This document shows, piece by piece, positions 1-11,561 of a stretch of DNA of 64,000 nucleotides. This stretch comes from Hordeum vulgare subsp. vulgare (Eukaryota > Streptophyta > Magnoliopsida > Poales > Poaceae). The notes beneath the pieces are model-generated. The model saw only the letters and a program-made list of their open reading frames with translations. It made no database searches and was not told where the DNA came from. Where the stretch lies: NCBI RefSeq assembly GCF_904849725.1, contig NC_058524.1, forward strand, positions 553,539,763 through 553,603,762, read 5' to 3'. Numbering within the stretch: the first letter of the stretch is position 1; the number at the start of each line of letters is the position of its first letter. The position numbers were made by a program, and so were the translations under genes.

Positions 1-660
1 CCAGCCCCTAGGTGGGCTGGTGCGCCCCCCACACCCAGCCCATGCGCACCACAGAGGGAGGGAGGGGAAACCCTAGGCGCAGGGGAGGCCTAAGGCCCAC
101 CTAGGGCGCCGCCCCCCCTTTCCCTGCCCTGGCCGCCGCCTCCCTCTCCCATATGGGTTGCCGCACCACCTAGGGTGGGAACCCTAGGGGTGGTGCACCC
201 CCTCCCCTCCTCCTATAAATAGTGGGGGTTTGGGGGCTATTGAACACACCGTTTTCCCTCTCCCTCGGTGCAGCCCTGCCCCCCCTTCTTCCTCCTCTCC
301 CACGGTGCTTGGTGAAGCCCTGCCGGGAGACCTCGTCTCTCCATCGACACCACGTCGTCGTGCTGCCGGAGATCTTCACCAACCTCTCCCTCCTCCTTGC
401 TGGATCAAGGTGCAGGAGACGTCACCGGGCTGCACGTGTGTTGAACGCGGAGGTGTCGTGGTTCGACACTAGATCGGAATCACACCGCGGTCTGAATCGT
501 CGCGAGTACGACTCCATCAACCGCGTTCTAGCAACGCTTCCGCTTAGCGATCTTCAAAGGTATGAAGATGCACTCACCCCTCTCTCATTGCTGGTCTCTC
601 CATAGGAAGATCTGAATATGGCGTAGGAAAGTTTTTGAATTTATGCTACGTTACCCAACA
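1..660 (+). repeat. 5' LTR of element C (last 660 bp only)
   Basis: Positions 1-660 match 9569-10228, the end of the 3' LTR, and end in TTACCCAACA directly before the primer binding site. A TATA box (TATAAATA) lies at 214-221, followed by a C/T-rich leader. Small ORFs across 222-605 exist only because the leader is GC-rich. The sequence is closer to the second (right) copy of the duplicated block in the 3' LTR than to the first. Confidence 0.92.
214..221 (+). promoter_or_regulatory. TATA box of the 5' LTR
   Basis: TATAAATA follows a C/T-rich stretch (cctcccctcctcc), at the same place as in the 3' LTR copies at 9101 and 9783. It is the probable core promoter of element C. Confidence 0.7.
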
Positions 661-680
661 GTGGCATCCGAGCCAGGTTT
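661..680 (+). other. Primer binding site of element C
   Basis: GTGGCATCCGAGCCAGGTTT follows the LTR end directly. It is a diverged form of the TGGTATCAGAGC site complementary to initiator methionine tRNA that Copia elements use to prime minus-strand DNA synthesis. Confidence 0.8.
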
Positions 681-1931
681 TCTATGCGTAGATTCTATGC
701 ACGAGTAGAACACAAAAGGTTGTGGGCGCTGATTTGTCAATTGCTTGCCGCTACTAGTATTATTCTTTTCCGGCGATATTGTGGGATGAAGCGGCCCGGA
801 CCGACATTACACGTACGCTTACGTGAGACTGGTTCCACCGACAGACATGCACACCGTATATAAAGGTGGCTAGCGGGTGTTTGTCTCTCCCACTCTAGTC
901 GGATTGGATTTGATGAAAAGGGTCCTTATGAAGGGTAAATAGCTTTGGCATATAATAGTTGTGGCTGTCACGTAGGTAAGAAAGCGTTCTTTCTAGAAAT
1001 CCAAACCAGCCACGTAAAACTTGCAACAACAATTAGAGGACGTCTAACTTGTTTTTGTAGGGTTTGACATGTGATGTGATATGGCCAAAGTTGTGATGTT
1101 GCATGTATGATGTATGAGATGATCATGTTATTGTAATAGGTTTCATGACTTGCATGTCGATGAGTATGACAACCGGCAGGAGCCATAGGAGTTGTCTTAA
1201 TTTATTGTATGAGATGCAACGCCATGTGCTTACTACTTTTACTTCATTGCTAACGGTTAGCTATAGTAGTAGTGATAGTAGTAGTTGGCGTGACGACTTC
1301 ACGGAGACACGATGATGGAGATCATGATCATGGAGATCATGGTGTCACGCCGGTGACAATGATGATCATGCGATGCCTGAAGATGGAGATCGAAAGAGCA
1401 AAGATGATAATGGCCATATCATGTCACTATGTGATTGCATTGTGATGTTTATCATGTTTTTCATCTTATTGCTTAGAACGACGGTAGCATAATAAGATGA
1501 TCCCTCTTAAAATTTCGAGAACGTATTCCCCTAAGTGTGCACCGTTGCGAAGGATCATTAGCTCGAAGCACCACGTGATGATCGGGTGTGATAGATTCTA
1601 ACGTTCACATACAACGGGTGTAAGCCAGATTTACACACGCGAAACACCTAGGTTGACTCGACGAGCTTAGCATGTACAAACATGACCTCGAATACAAGAG
1701 ACCGAAAGGTCGAACATGAGTCGTATGGTTGAATACGATCAGCATGAAGTTGCTCACCATGGTGACTAGTCCGTCTCACGTGATGATCGGACACGGGTTA
1801 GTCAACATGGATCATGTATCACTTAGATGACTGGAGGGATGTCGATTTAAGTGGGAGTTCATATTTAATTTGATTAAATGAACTTAATTTTCATGAACTT
1901 AGTCTAAAAGTTGTCTTTATAAATATTGTAG
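681..1931 (+). other. Untranslated leader of element C
   Basis: About 1.25 kb lies between the primer site and gag without a supported gene. It has the usual Angela/BARE leader content, including repeated GATGATGGAGATCATG-type runs near 1310-1400. A similar, more diverged leader lies at 61496-62740 in the second Copia element. Confidence 0.7.
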
Positions 1932-2765
1932 ATGGCCAACGTCAACCTCAATTTCAACGCATTCCTAGAGAAAAACAAGCTGAAAGATGATGGTAGCAAC
2001 TATGCAGACTGGGTTCGCAACTTGAAGCTCATCCTTGAAGCAGCTAAAAAGGCTTATGTCCTTGATGCGCCGCTAGGTGACCCTCCCGCTCCCGCAGCAG
2101 CCCAGGACATTCTGAACGTCTGGCAAACGCGGAGTGATGACTACTCTCTGGTTAGGTGTGGCATGTTATACAGTTTGGAAACGGGGCTCCAAAGGCGTTT
2201 GAGCAACACGGTGCATATGAGATGTTCCAAGAGCTGAAGCTAGTTTTTCAAGCTCATGCCCGTGTCGATAGATATGAAGTCTCCGACAAGTTCTTTAGCT
2301 GTAAGATGGAGGAGAACAGTTCTGTCAGTGAGCACATACTCAAAATGTCTGGGTTACACGATCGTCTGACTTCACTTGGAGTCGAACTTCCGGATGATTC
2401 TATAATTGACAGAATCCTCGAGTCTCTCCCACCAAGCTACAAAGGTTTTGTGCTGAACTACAACATGCAAGGGATGGAGAAGACCATTCCCGAGTTGTAC
2501 TCGATGCTCAAGTCTGCAGAAGTAGAAATCAAGAAAGAGCATCAAGTATTGATGGTCAACAAGACCACTAGTTTCAAGAAGGGCAAGGGTAAGAAGAACT
2601 TCAAGAAAGATGGCAAAGCCGTTGCCGCGCCCGGTAAGCCAGATGCCGGGAAGAAGAAAAAGAATGGACCCAAGCCTGAGACTGAGTGCTTCTATTGCAA
2701 GGGAAAGGGTCACTGGAAGCGGAACTGCCCCCAAATACTTAGCGGACAAGAAGGCCGGCAACGTT
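1932..2765 (+). pseudogene. gag: Copia gag, frameshifted
   Basis: This is the nucleocapsid/capsid polyprotein that packages element RNA. The start at 1932 (MANVNLNF) follows the leader and begins a gag of the UBN2 type. The first frame runs to 2237. The rest of gag, from the QHGAYEMFQEL region, is in another frame, so a 1-nt shift lies near 2195-2205. The C-terminal part is lysine-rich and holds one CCHC zinc knuckle, CFYCKGKGHWKRNC (about 2689-2730). A second 1-nt shift, probably an extra C in the CCCCC run near 2733, ends the frame early at 2767 and separates gag from protease. The similar but more decayed gag at 62.7-63.5 kb belongs to the related element I. Confidence 0.88.
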
Positions 2766-3706
2766 AAAGGTATATGTGATATACATGTTATTTATGTGTA
2801 CCTTACCAGTGCTCGTAGTAGCTCCTGGATATTTGATACCGGTGTTGTTGCTCACATTTGCAACTCAAAGCAGGAACTGCGGAATAAGCGGAGACTGGCC
2901 AACGACAAGGTGACGATGCGCGTCGGGAATGGCTCCAAGGTCGATGTGATCGCCGTCGGCACGCTACCTCTACATCTACTGTCGGGATTAGCTTTAAACC
3001 TTAATAATTGTTATTTAGTACCAGCTTTAAGCATGAATAATGTATCAGGGTCTTGCTTAATGCGAGACGGCTACTCATTTAAGTCTGAGAATAATGTTGT
3101 TCTATTTATATGAGTGATATATTTTATGGTCATGCTCCGCTGGTGAATGGTTTATTCTTGATGAATCTCGATCGTGATGTTACGCATATTCATAGTGTGA
3201 GTACCAAAAGATGTGAAGTTGATAATGGTAGTCCCACATACTTGTGTCACTGCCGCCTTGGTCATATCGCTGTTAAGCGCATGAAGAAGCTCCATACTGA
3301 TGGACTATTAGAGTCTCTTGACTTTGAATCATTTGACACAAGCGAACCGTGCCTCATGGGCAAGATGACTAAGACTCCATTCTCAGGAATAATGGAGAGA
3401 GCAACCGATTTATTGGAAATAATACATACTCATGTATGTGGTCCAATGAACGTTGAAGCTCGCGGCGGCTATCGTTATGTTCTCACTCTCACCGATGATT
3501 TGAGTAGGTATGGGTATATCTACTTGATGAAGCACAAATCTTAGACATTTGAAAAGTTCAAGGAATTTCAGAGTGAGGTCGAGAATCAACGTGACAGAAA
3601 TATTAAGTGTCTACGATCTCATCGTGGAGGAGAATATTTGAGTCACGAGTTTGGCACACACCTAAGGAAGTGTGGAATCGTTTCACAACTGACGCCGCCT
3701 AGCACA
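2734..3706 (+). pseudogene. pol: Copia pol, 5' part: protease, GAG-pre-integrase, start of integrase
   Basis: After the frameshift near 2733 the frame holds the aspartic protease. Its active-site motif reads DTGV at about 2836-2847 in place of the usual DTGA or DSGA. A stop at 3111-3113 is followed, in another frame from about 3110, by the GAG-pre-integrase domain (CHCRLGHIAVKRM, near 3245-3283) and the start of the integrase core (HVCGPMNVEARGGYRYVLTLTDD region, about 3432-3500). TAG at 3542-3544 interrupts this frame. The frame then continues to the insertion point of the solo LTR at 3707. The reading resumes at 5536. At least two frame changes and one nonsense codon make it non-functional. 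Confidence 0.88.
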
Positions 3707-5535
3707 TGTTGGAATTATGCCCTAGAGGCAATAATAAATATAGTTATTTATATAATTCCTGTATCAAGATAATCGTTTATTATCCATGCTATAATTGTAT
3801 TGAATGAAGACTTATATGCATGTGTGGATACATAGACAAAACACTGTCCCTAGCAAGCCTTTAGTTGGCTAGCCAGTTGATCAAAGATAGTCAGGGTCTT
3901 CTGATTATAAACAAGGTGTTGTTGCTTGATAACTCGATCACGTCATTAGGAGAATCACGTGATGGACTAGACCCAAACTAATAGACGTAGCATGTTGATC
4001 GTGTCATGTTGTTGCTACTGTTTTCTGCGTGTCAAGTATTTGTTCCTATGACCATGAGATCATATAACTCACTGACACCGAAGGAATGCTTCATGTGTAT
4101 CAAACGTCGCAACGTAACTGGGTGACTATAAAGATTCTCTACAGGTATCTCCGAAGGTGTTCGTTGAGTTAGTATGGATCGAGACTGGGATTTGTCACTC
4201 CGTGTGACGGAGAGGTATCTCGGGGCCCACTTGGTAATACAACATCACACATAAGCCTTGCAAGCAATATGACTTAGTGTAAGTTGCGGGATCTTGTATT
4301 ACGGAACGAGTAAAGAGACTTGCCGGTAAACGAGATTGAAATAGGTATGCGGATACCGACGATCGAATCTCGGGCAAGTAACATACCGAAGGACAAAGGG
4401 AATGACATACGGGATTATATGAATCCTTGGCACTGAGGTTCAAACAATAAGATCTTTGTAGAATATGTGGGATCCAATATGGGCATCCAGGTCCCGCTAT
4501 TGGATATTGACCGAGGAGTCACTCGGGTCATGTCTACATAGTTCTCGAACCCGCAGGGTCTGCACACTTAAGGTTCGACGTTGTTTTATGCGTATTTGAG
4601 TTATATGGTTGGTTACCGAATGTTGTTTGGAGTCCCGGCTGAGATCACGGACGTCACGAGGGTTTACGGAATGGTCCGGAAACGAAGATTGGTATATAGG
4701 ATGACCTCATTTGATTACCGGAAGGTTTTCGGAGTTACCGGGAATGTACCGGGAATGACAAATGGGTTCCGGGTGTTCACCGGGGGGGGGGGGGCAACCC
4801 ACCCCGGGTAAGCCCATAGGCCTTGGGGATGGTGCAACAGCCCTTTGTGGGCTGGTGGGCCAGCCCAAGAGGGCCCTATGCGCCAAGGATAGAAAATCAA
4901 AGAGAAAAGAAAAAAAAGGAGGTGGGAAAGGAGAGAAGGACTCCACTTTCCAATCCTAGTTGGACTAGGATTGGAGGAGGACTCCTCCTCCCCTTGGTGC
5001 ACAGCCCTTGGGGCTCCTTGAGCCTCAAGGCAAGCCTCCCCTCCCTCCTCCTATATATATGGACCAATTAGGGCTGATTTGAGACAACTTTTCAAAGGCA
5101 GCCCGACCACATACCTCCACGGTTTAACCTCTAGATCGCGTTTCTGTGGAGCTCGGGCGGAGCCCTGCCGAGATCAGATCGCCACCAACCTCTGGAGCGC
5201 CGTCACGCTGCCGGAGAACTCATCTACCTCTCCGTCTCTCTTGCTGGATCAAGAAGGCCGAGATCATCGTCGATCTGTACGTGTGTTGAACGCGGAGGTG
5301 TCGTCCGTTCGGCACTAGATCGTGGGACGGATCGCGGGACGGTTCGTGGGACGGTTCGCGGGGCGGATCGAGGGACGTGAGGACGTTCCACTACATCAAC
5401 CGCGTTCACTGACGCTTCTGCTGTGCAATCTACAAGGGTACGTAGATCGGAAATCCCCTCTCGTAGATGAACATCACAATGATAGGTCTTCGTGCGCGTA
5501 GGAAATTTTTTGTTTCCCATGCGACTTCCCCAACA
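3707..5535 (+). mobile_element. Solo LTR D of BARE/WIS/Angela type, inserted in pol of C
   Basis: The element starts TGTTGGAATTATGCCCTAGA and ends CTTCCCCAACA, 1829 bp, the usual BARE-1 LTR length. It has no internal domain. The flanks are gcaca (3702-3706) and ggaca (5536-5540), a 5-bp target duplication with one mismatch, and removing the insert restores continuity of the integrase frame. A solo LTR arises by recombination between the two LTRs of a full element. A TATA box lies near 5052-5060 (CTATATATATG), and a 13-G run lies at 4782-4794. The LTR at 59655-61475 is a close relative. Small ORFs inside are not genes. Confidence 0.95.
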
Positions 5536-7748
5536 GGACACCACAACGCAACGGAGTGTCTGAACGTCGTAATCGCACCTTATTAGATATGGTACGATCT
5601 ATGATGTCTCTTACCGACTTACTGCTATCATTTTGGGGATATGCATTAGAAACTGCAGCATTCACTTTAAATAGGGCACCGTCTAAATCCGTTGAGACGA
5701 CACCGTATGAACTATGGTTTGGCAAGAAACCTAAGTTGTCGTTTCTTAAAGTTTGGGGCTGCGATGCTTGTGTGAAGAAAATTCAACCAGAAAAGCTCGA
5801 ACCCAAAGCGGAGAAATGCGTATTCATAGGATACCCTAAGGAAACTATTGGGTATACCTTCTACCTTAGATCCGAAGGTAAAACCTTTGTTTCCAAGAAT
5901 GGATCCTTTCTAGAGAAAGAGTTTCTCTCGAAAGAAGTAAGTGGGAGGAAGGTAGTACTTTATGAGGTAACTACATCCCGTCTCGAACAGCATAGTAGCG
6001 CAGCGCGGGAAATTGTTCATGTGGCGCCTGCACCAACTGAAGAGGAAGTTAATGATAATGATCATGAAGCTTCGGATCAAGTTACTACTGAACCGCGAAG
6101 GTCCACAAGGGCACGCTCCGCACCAGAGTGGTACAGCAACCCTGTGATGGAAATCATGTTGTTAGACAACGGTGAACCTTCGAACTATGAAGAAGCGATG
6201 GCGGGCCCGGATTCCAACAAATGGCTTGAAGCTATGAAATCCGAGATAGGATCCATGTATGAGAACAAAGTATGGACTTTGGTGGACTTGCCCGATGACC
6301 GGCGAGCCAAACAAAATAAATGGATCTTCAAGAAGAAGACTGATGGAAACGGTGATGTAACCGTTTATAAAGCTCGACTTGTCGCAAAGGGTTTTTGACA
6401 AATTCAAGGAATTGACTAAGAAGAGACTTTCTCTCCCATAGGGAAGCTGAAATCAGTCCAAATCACGTTAGCAATTGCCGCCTTTTATGATTACGAAATT
6501 TGGCAAATGGACGTCTAAACAGCGTTCCTTAACGGGAACCTTAAGGAAGAGTTGTATATGATACAACCAGAAGGTTTTGTCAACCCTAAGGGTGCTAACA
6601 AAGTGTGCAAGCTCCAGCGCTCCATCTATGGGCTGGTGCAAGCATCTCGGAGTTGGAACATTCGCTTTAATGAGGTGATTAAAGCGTTTGGGTTCATACA
6701 GGTTTATGGAGAAGCCTGTCTGTACAAGAAAGTGAGTGGAAGCTTTGTAGCTTTCCTCATACTGTATGTGGATGACATATTATTGATGGGGAATAATATA
6801 GAGATGTTGGAGAGCATAAAGGCCTATTTGAACAAGAGTTTTTCAATGGAGGATCTTGGAGAAGCTGCATACATATTAGGCATGAAGATCTATAGAGATA
6901 GATCGAGACGCCTCATAGGTCTTTCGCAAAGTACATACCTTGACAAGATATTGAAGAAGTTCAATATGGAAAACTCAAAGAAAGGGTTCTTGCAAGTTTT
7001 GCAAGGTATGAGATTGAGTAAGACTCAGTCACCGACCACGGCAGCAGATAGAGAGAAGATGAGTATTGTCCCCTACGCTTCAGCTGTAGGTTCTCTAATG
7101 TATGCCATGCTGTGTACCAGACCTGATATAAACCTTGCCATAAGTTTGGTAGGGAGGTACCAAAGTGATCCCGGTATGGAAAACTGGACAGCGGTCAAGA
7201 ATATCCTTAAGTACATGAAGAGGACTAAGGATATGTTTCTCGTTTATGGAGGTGACGAAGATCTCGTCGTAAATGGTTACGTCGACGCTAGCTTTGACAC
7301 AGATCCGGATGACTCTAAGTCACAGACCGGATACGTATATGTTTTGAATGGTGGGGCAGTGAGCTGGTGCAGCAGCAAGCAAGAAGTCGTCGCAGCATCT
7401 ACATGTGAAGCGGAGTACATAGCTGCTTCAGAAGCAGCTCATGAAGGAATTTGGATGAAGGAGCTCATCACCGACCTTGGAGTGGTTCCAAGCGCGTCGG
7501 GTCCAATGACACTCTTCTGTGGTAATACTGGGGCCATTGCCATAGCCAAGGAGCCCAGGTTTCACCGGAAGACGAAGTACATCAAACGCCGCTACAACTC
7601 CATCCAGGACCATGTCCAGAGTGGAGTAATAGAGATTCGTAAAGTACACACAGATCTGAATGTTGCAGACCCGTTGACTAAACCTCTTCCACGAGCAAAA
7701 CATGATCAACACCATGATGCTATGGGTGTTCGATACATCACAATGTAA
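5536..7748 (+). pseudogene. pol: Copia pol, 3' part: integrase end, reverse transcriptase, RNase H
   Basis: The frame resumes with the integrase C-terminal part (GVSERRNRTLLDMVRSMM near 5550), followed by a linker and the reverse transcriptase start (WLEAMKSEIGSMYENKVW near 6220). Three in-frame stops cluster at 6396-6398 (TGA, probably from CGA), near 6415 (TAA) and near 6514 (TAA). From 6552 the RT is open, with the catalytic YVDD at about 6766-6777 intact, then RNase H (GYVDASFDTD, CEAEYIA and ADPLTKPLP motifs) to the stop at 7748. The three stops inside the RT fingers region rule out a functional enzyme. Confidence 0.9.
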
Positions 7749-7769
7749 CTAGATTATTGACTCTAGTGC

Positions 7770-7780
7770 AAGTGGGAGAC
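7770..7780 (+). other. Polypurine tract of element C
   Basis: AAGTGGGAGAC lies directly before the 3' LTR and is the usual Copia primer for plus-strand DNA. Confidence 0.8.
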
Positions 7781-9100
7781 TGTTGGAAATACGCCCTAGA
7801 GGCAATAATAAAATGGTTATTATCATATTTCCTTGTTCATGATAATCGTCTATTGTTCATGCTATAATTATTAACAGGAAACAGTAATACATGTGTGGAT
7901 AAATAGATCACAATGTGTCCCTAGCAAGCCTCTAGTTGGATAGCTCGTTGATCAATAGATGATCATGGTTTCCTGATCATGGGCATTAGATGTCATTGAT
8001 AACGGGATCACATCATTGGGAGAATGATGTGATGGACAAGACCCAATCCTAAGCATAGCACTAGATCGTATTGTTCGTATGCTAAAGCTTTTCTAATGTC
8101 AAGTGTCTTTTCCTTCGACCGTGAGATTGTGCAACTCCCGGATACCGTAGGAGTGCTTTGGGTGTATCAAACGTCACAACGTAACTGGGTGACTATAAAG
8201 GTGCACTACGGGTACCTACGAAAGTGTCTGTTGGGTTAGTACGAATCGAGATCGGGATTTGTCACTTCGTGTGACGGAGAGGTATCTCTGGGCTCACTCG
8301 ATAGAACATCATCATGAGCTCAATGTGACTAAGGAGTTAGTCATAGGATGACGTGCTACGGAACGAGTAAAGGGACTTACCAGTAACGAGATTGAACAAG
8401 GTATAGGTATACCGACGATCGAATCTCGGGCAAGTTCTATACCGACAAACAAAGGGAATTGTATACGGGATTGATTGAATCCTTGACATCGTGGTTCATT
8501 CGATGAGATATTCGTGGAGCAAGTGGGAGCCACCATGGGTATCCAGATCCCGCTGATGGTTATTGGCCAGAGAGGTGTCTCGGTCACGTCTGCGTGTCTC
8601 CCAAACCTGTAGGGTCTACACACTTAAGGTTCGATGACGCTAGGGTTATAGGGAATTGTTATACGAGGTTACCGAAGGATGTTCGGAGTCCTGCATGAGA
8701 TCCCGGACGTCATGAGGAGCTCCGGAATGGTCCGGAGGTAAAGATTGATATATAGGATGGATGGGTTTGGACGCCGGAAATGTTTCGGGCACCACCGGCC
8801 AAGTGCCGGGACCACCGGAAGGGTTCCGAGGCCCACTGGGAGGGGCCACAAGCCCCGGAGGGCTACATGGGCCAAGTGCGGGAGGGAACCAGCCCCTAGG
8901 TGGGCTGGTGCACCCACCACACCCAGCCCATGCGCACCAGAGAGGGAGGGAGGGGAAACCCTAGGCGCAGGGGATGCCCAAGGCCCACCTAGGGCGCCGC
9001 CTCCCCTTTCCCTGCCCTGGCAGCCGCCTCCCTCTCCCATCTAGGCTGCCGCACCACATAGGGTGGGAACCCTTGGGGTGGCGCACCCCTCTCCTCCTCC

Positions 9101-9108
9101 TATAAATA
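9101..9108 (+). promoter_or_regulatory. First TATA box in the duplicated LTR
   Basis: TATAAATA follows ctcctcctcc in copy 1 of the duplicated block. Confidence 0.65.
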
Positions 9109-9782
9109 GTGGGGGTTTTGGGGCTGTTGAACACACCATTTTCCCTCTCCCTCGGCGCAGCCCTACCCCCCCTTCTTCCTCCTCTCCCACGGTTCTTGGC
9201 GAAGCCCTGTCGGGAGACCTCGTCTCTCCATCGACACCATGCCGTCGTGCTGCCAGAGATCTTCCCCAACCCGTCCCTCCTCCTTGCTGGATCAAGGCGC
9301 GGGAGACGTCACCGGGCTGCTAGGGTTATAGGGATTTGTTATACGAGGTTACCGAAGGATGTTCGGAGTCCCGGATGAGATCCCGGATGTCACGAGGAGA
9401 TCCAGAATGGTCCGTAGGTAAAGATTGATATATAGGATGGATGGGTTTGGACGCCGAAAATGTTTAGGGCACCATCGACCAAGTGTCGGGACCACCAGAA
9501 GGGTTCCGGAGGCCCACCGGGAGGGGCCACAAGCCCCGAAGGGCTACATGGGCCAAGTGCGGGAGGGAACCAGCCCCTAGGTGGGCTGGTGCGCCCCCCA
9601 CACCCAGCCCATGCGCACCAGAGAGGGAGGGAGGGGAAACCCTAGGCGCAGGGGAGGCCTAAGGCCCACCTAGGGCGCCGCCCCCCCTTTCCGTGCCCTG
9701 GCCGCCGTCTCCCTCTCCCATCTGGGTTGCCGCACCACCTAGGGTGGGAATCCTAGGGGTGGTGCACCCCCTCCCCTCCTCC

Positions 9783-9790
9783 TATAAATA
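9783..9790 (+). promoter_or_regulatory. Second TATA box in the duplicated LTR
   Basis: TATAAATA follows cccctcctcc in copy 2, about 680 bp after the first. Its position matches the box at 214 in the 5' LTR. Confidence 0.65.
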
Positions 9791-10228
9791 GTGGGAGTTT
9801 TGGGGCTATTGAACACACCGTTTTCCCTCTCCCTCGGTGCAGCCCTGCCCCCCTTCTTCCTCCTCTCCCACGGTGCTTGGTGAAGCCCTGCCGGGAGACC
9901 TCGTCTCTCCATCGACACCACGTCATCGTGCTGCCGGAGATCTTCACCAACCTCTCCCTCCTCCTTGCTGGATCAAGGCACGGGAGACGTCACCGGGCTG
10001 CACGTGTGTTGAACGCGGAGGTGTCGTGGTTCGGCACTAGATCAGAATCACACCGCGATCTGAATCACCGCGAGTATGACTCCATCAACCGCGTTCTAGC
10101 AATGCTTCCGCTTAGCGATCTTCAAAGGTATGAAGATGCACTCACCCCTCTCTCGTTGCTGGTCTCTCCATAGGAAGATCTGAATATGGCGTAGGATTTT
10201 TGTTGAATTTATGCTACGTTACCCAACA

Positions 10229-10780
10229 GGAACTCCTAAGAAACTAGGTGATCCCGGTGTGCCCACTATACCTTGCTCCATTAAAGGCAACTACGTTAGA
10301 ACTGCTTTATGCAACCTTGGAGCCGGTGTTAGTGTTATGCCTCTCTCTCTTTATCATAGACTTGAACTGGATAAGTTGACACCCACTGAAACCTCTGTGC
10401 AAATGGCCCACAAATCAACTGCTTTCCCTATCGGCATTTGCAAGGATGTGCCTGTTGTGGTTGCCAATGTCACTATCTTAACAGACTTTGTTATCTTGGA
10501 TATTCCTGAGGACGATGCCATGGCGGTCATCCTCGGAAGACCCTTTTTAAACACTGCAGGGGCTGTTATAGATTGCAACAAAGGCAATGTCACTTTCCAT
10601 GTCAACGGTAATGAGCATACGGTGCACTTTCCGAAGAAACAATATCGAGTACATTGCATTAATGCTATCGAAAAAACTTCATCGATACTTATTGGGAGCT
10701 TTGAATGCCATATACCTCCTATGAAGATGAAGTATGATTTTCTTGTTGGGGAGATACATATCCCCATTGAGGTGACCTAG
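10229..10780 (+). pseudogene. Gypsy retropepsin (protease) end, active-site Asp lost
   Basis: The frame is open from the C insertion junction to the stop at 10778-10780. It aligns closely with the protease at 17090-17620 in element B: GDPGVPTIPCSIKGNYVRTA, then the active-site region, then FPIGICKDVPV, then ILGRPFLNTAGAVIDCNKG. The active-site motif here reads CNLGAG where B reads CDLGAG. The catalytic aspartate is therefore changed to asparagine (AAC). This is the protease that matures Gag in Ty3/gypsy elements. The 5' part, with gag, lies left of the window behind element C. Confidence 0.82.
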
Positions 10781-11561
10781 TGACTATTCGGAAATTCTCC
10801 GTTCTCTTTTGCGATTCGAAAAAGTTTGTCAAAGAGACTTGATCAACCTCATTGACGGATTTTCTTTCGATGACCATGAGATGGATGAATCGAGAAGTCA
10901 CAAACCTCTCTTCCAAGCTTTCACTTTAGGTTGCTTAGAAGAAAAATGATAGATTTAGTTTAGTTTTCCCTGTTTTCTGTATTAGCGTCCCGTGGAAAAG
11001 TACCCCGAAAATAAAAGTTCTCCGAACGTCGTGAAAATCAAGTATGAATTTTTCTGGAATTTTTGAAAAATTATGAGACAAAGAGCTTGTCTGGGGGCCG
11101 CACGAGTGGGCCACAAGCCCTTGGGGCGCGGGCACCCCCCTGGTCGCACCACCCAGGCTTGTGGGGCCACAGGCACTCCCACCACTCTTTCTTGCTCTCA
11201 TCTGGTTCTTCTACCTCCAGAAAAAATTGTTTCACAGCTCAAACCCGTGTTCTTGCTCCTCTTGCTGGGATTTTCGATCTCTTTGCTGAAATCACCATTC
11301 TCCGAACTATTTTGGGGAAATTACTCCTTGGTAAGTGACTCCTCCATTGGTCCAATTAGTTTTTGCTCTAGTGCCTTATACTCCGCGTATTTTTGCTGCC
11401 TCGGTGACCATGTTCTTGAGCTTTGCATGCTGATTTTAGCTGGTCCCAAGTAGTTTTGATGCGTAATATGGCCTCTAGGCACTTGTGGGAGTAGTTGCTA
11501 CGAGTTTAGTTGAGCCTTGTTCACCTTTCCTTAGAATCACTGAAAACTACAGAAAAGGAAG
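10781..11561 (+). promoter_or_regulatory. LTR-like leader before the second ORF of A
   Basis: There is no coding signal here. Around 11010-11180 the sequence resembles the element's own LTR near 14665-14850. Both have a-ataaaagttct, then tgaaaat, then gaatttttctggaatt, then a GC-rich block with gtgggccacaagccc and a run of C. This block ends near 11330 in a splice-donor-like gtaagt (ctccttG|gtaagtgactcctcc). The second ORF starts about 230 bp later. I infer a separate 5' leader, perhaps with an intron, for the second ORF. No clear TATA box is visible here, so promoter function is unproven. Confidence 0.5.

Larger units (their letters stand above)
8641..10001 (+). repeat. 680-bp tandem duplication inside the 3' LTR
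   Basis: Copy 1 (8641-9320) begins TAGGGTTATAGGGAATTG and ends GACGTCACCGGGCTGC. Copy 2 (9321-10001) begins and ends the same way, offset 680 bp. The junction ctgc|tagggttata has only short microhomology with the left edge (acgc|tagggttata). The copies differ at many sites, and copy 2 is closer to the 5' LTR than to copy 1. The duplication therefore probably predates insertion of this copy. Confidence 0.93.
1..10228 (+). mobile_element. Copia LTR retrotransposon C (Angela/BARE-like), 5' end outside window
   Basis: The order is partial 5' LTR (1-660), primer binding site, gag, protease, integrase, reverse transcriptase, RNase H, polypurine tract and complete 3' LTR (7781-10228). This is the Copia order, with integrase before RT. 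The 3' LTR starts TGTTGGAAATACGCCCTAGA and both LTRs end TTACCCAACA. A solo LTR at 3707-5535 interrupts pol. To the right, position 10229 enters a gypsy protease in the middle of its reading frame, so this element probably inserted into that gypsy element. The left junction is not visible. By eye the visible 660 bp of the 5' LTR differ from the matching 3' LTR at roughly 20-25 sites, which suggests an old but not ancient insertion. All coding parts are broken, so the copy cannot be autonomous. Confidence 0.93.
7781..10228 (+). repeat. 3' LTR of element C, enlarged by an internal duplication
   Basis: The LTR runs from TGTTGGAAATACGCC to TTACCCAACA, 2448 bp. It is about 0.6 kb longer than the 1.8 kb norm because 8641-9320 is repeated at 9321-10001. 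The duplicated block contains the core promoter, so two TATA boxes are present (9101-9108 and 9783-9790). The proline/arginine-rich small ORFs in both blocks are by-products of the GC-rich leader. Confidence 0.92.

Noticed and set aside
222..605. 127-codon ORF in the 5' LTR of element C (similar at 9041-9378 and 9753-10173)
   Set aside because: It lies in the LTR leader downstream of TATA, is GC-rich in all frames, and is not conserved between the two duplicated copies.
3707..5535. Possibility that LTR D is one LTR of element C
   Set aside because: Its end sequence (CTTCCCCAACA) differs from C's (TTACCCAACA), it splits the integrase frame, and it has its own target duplication.
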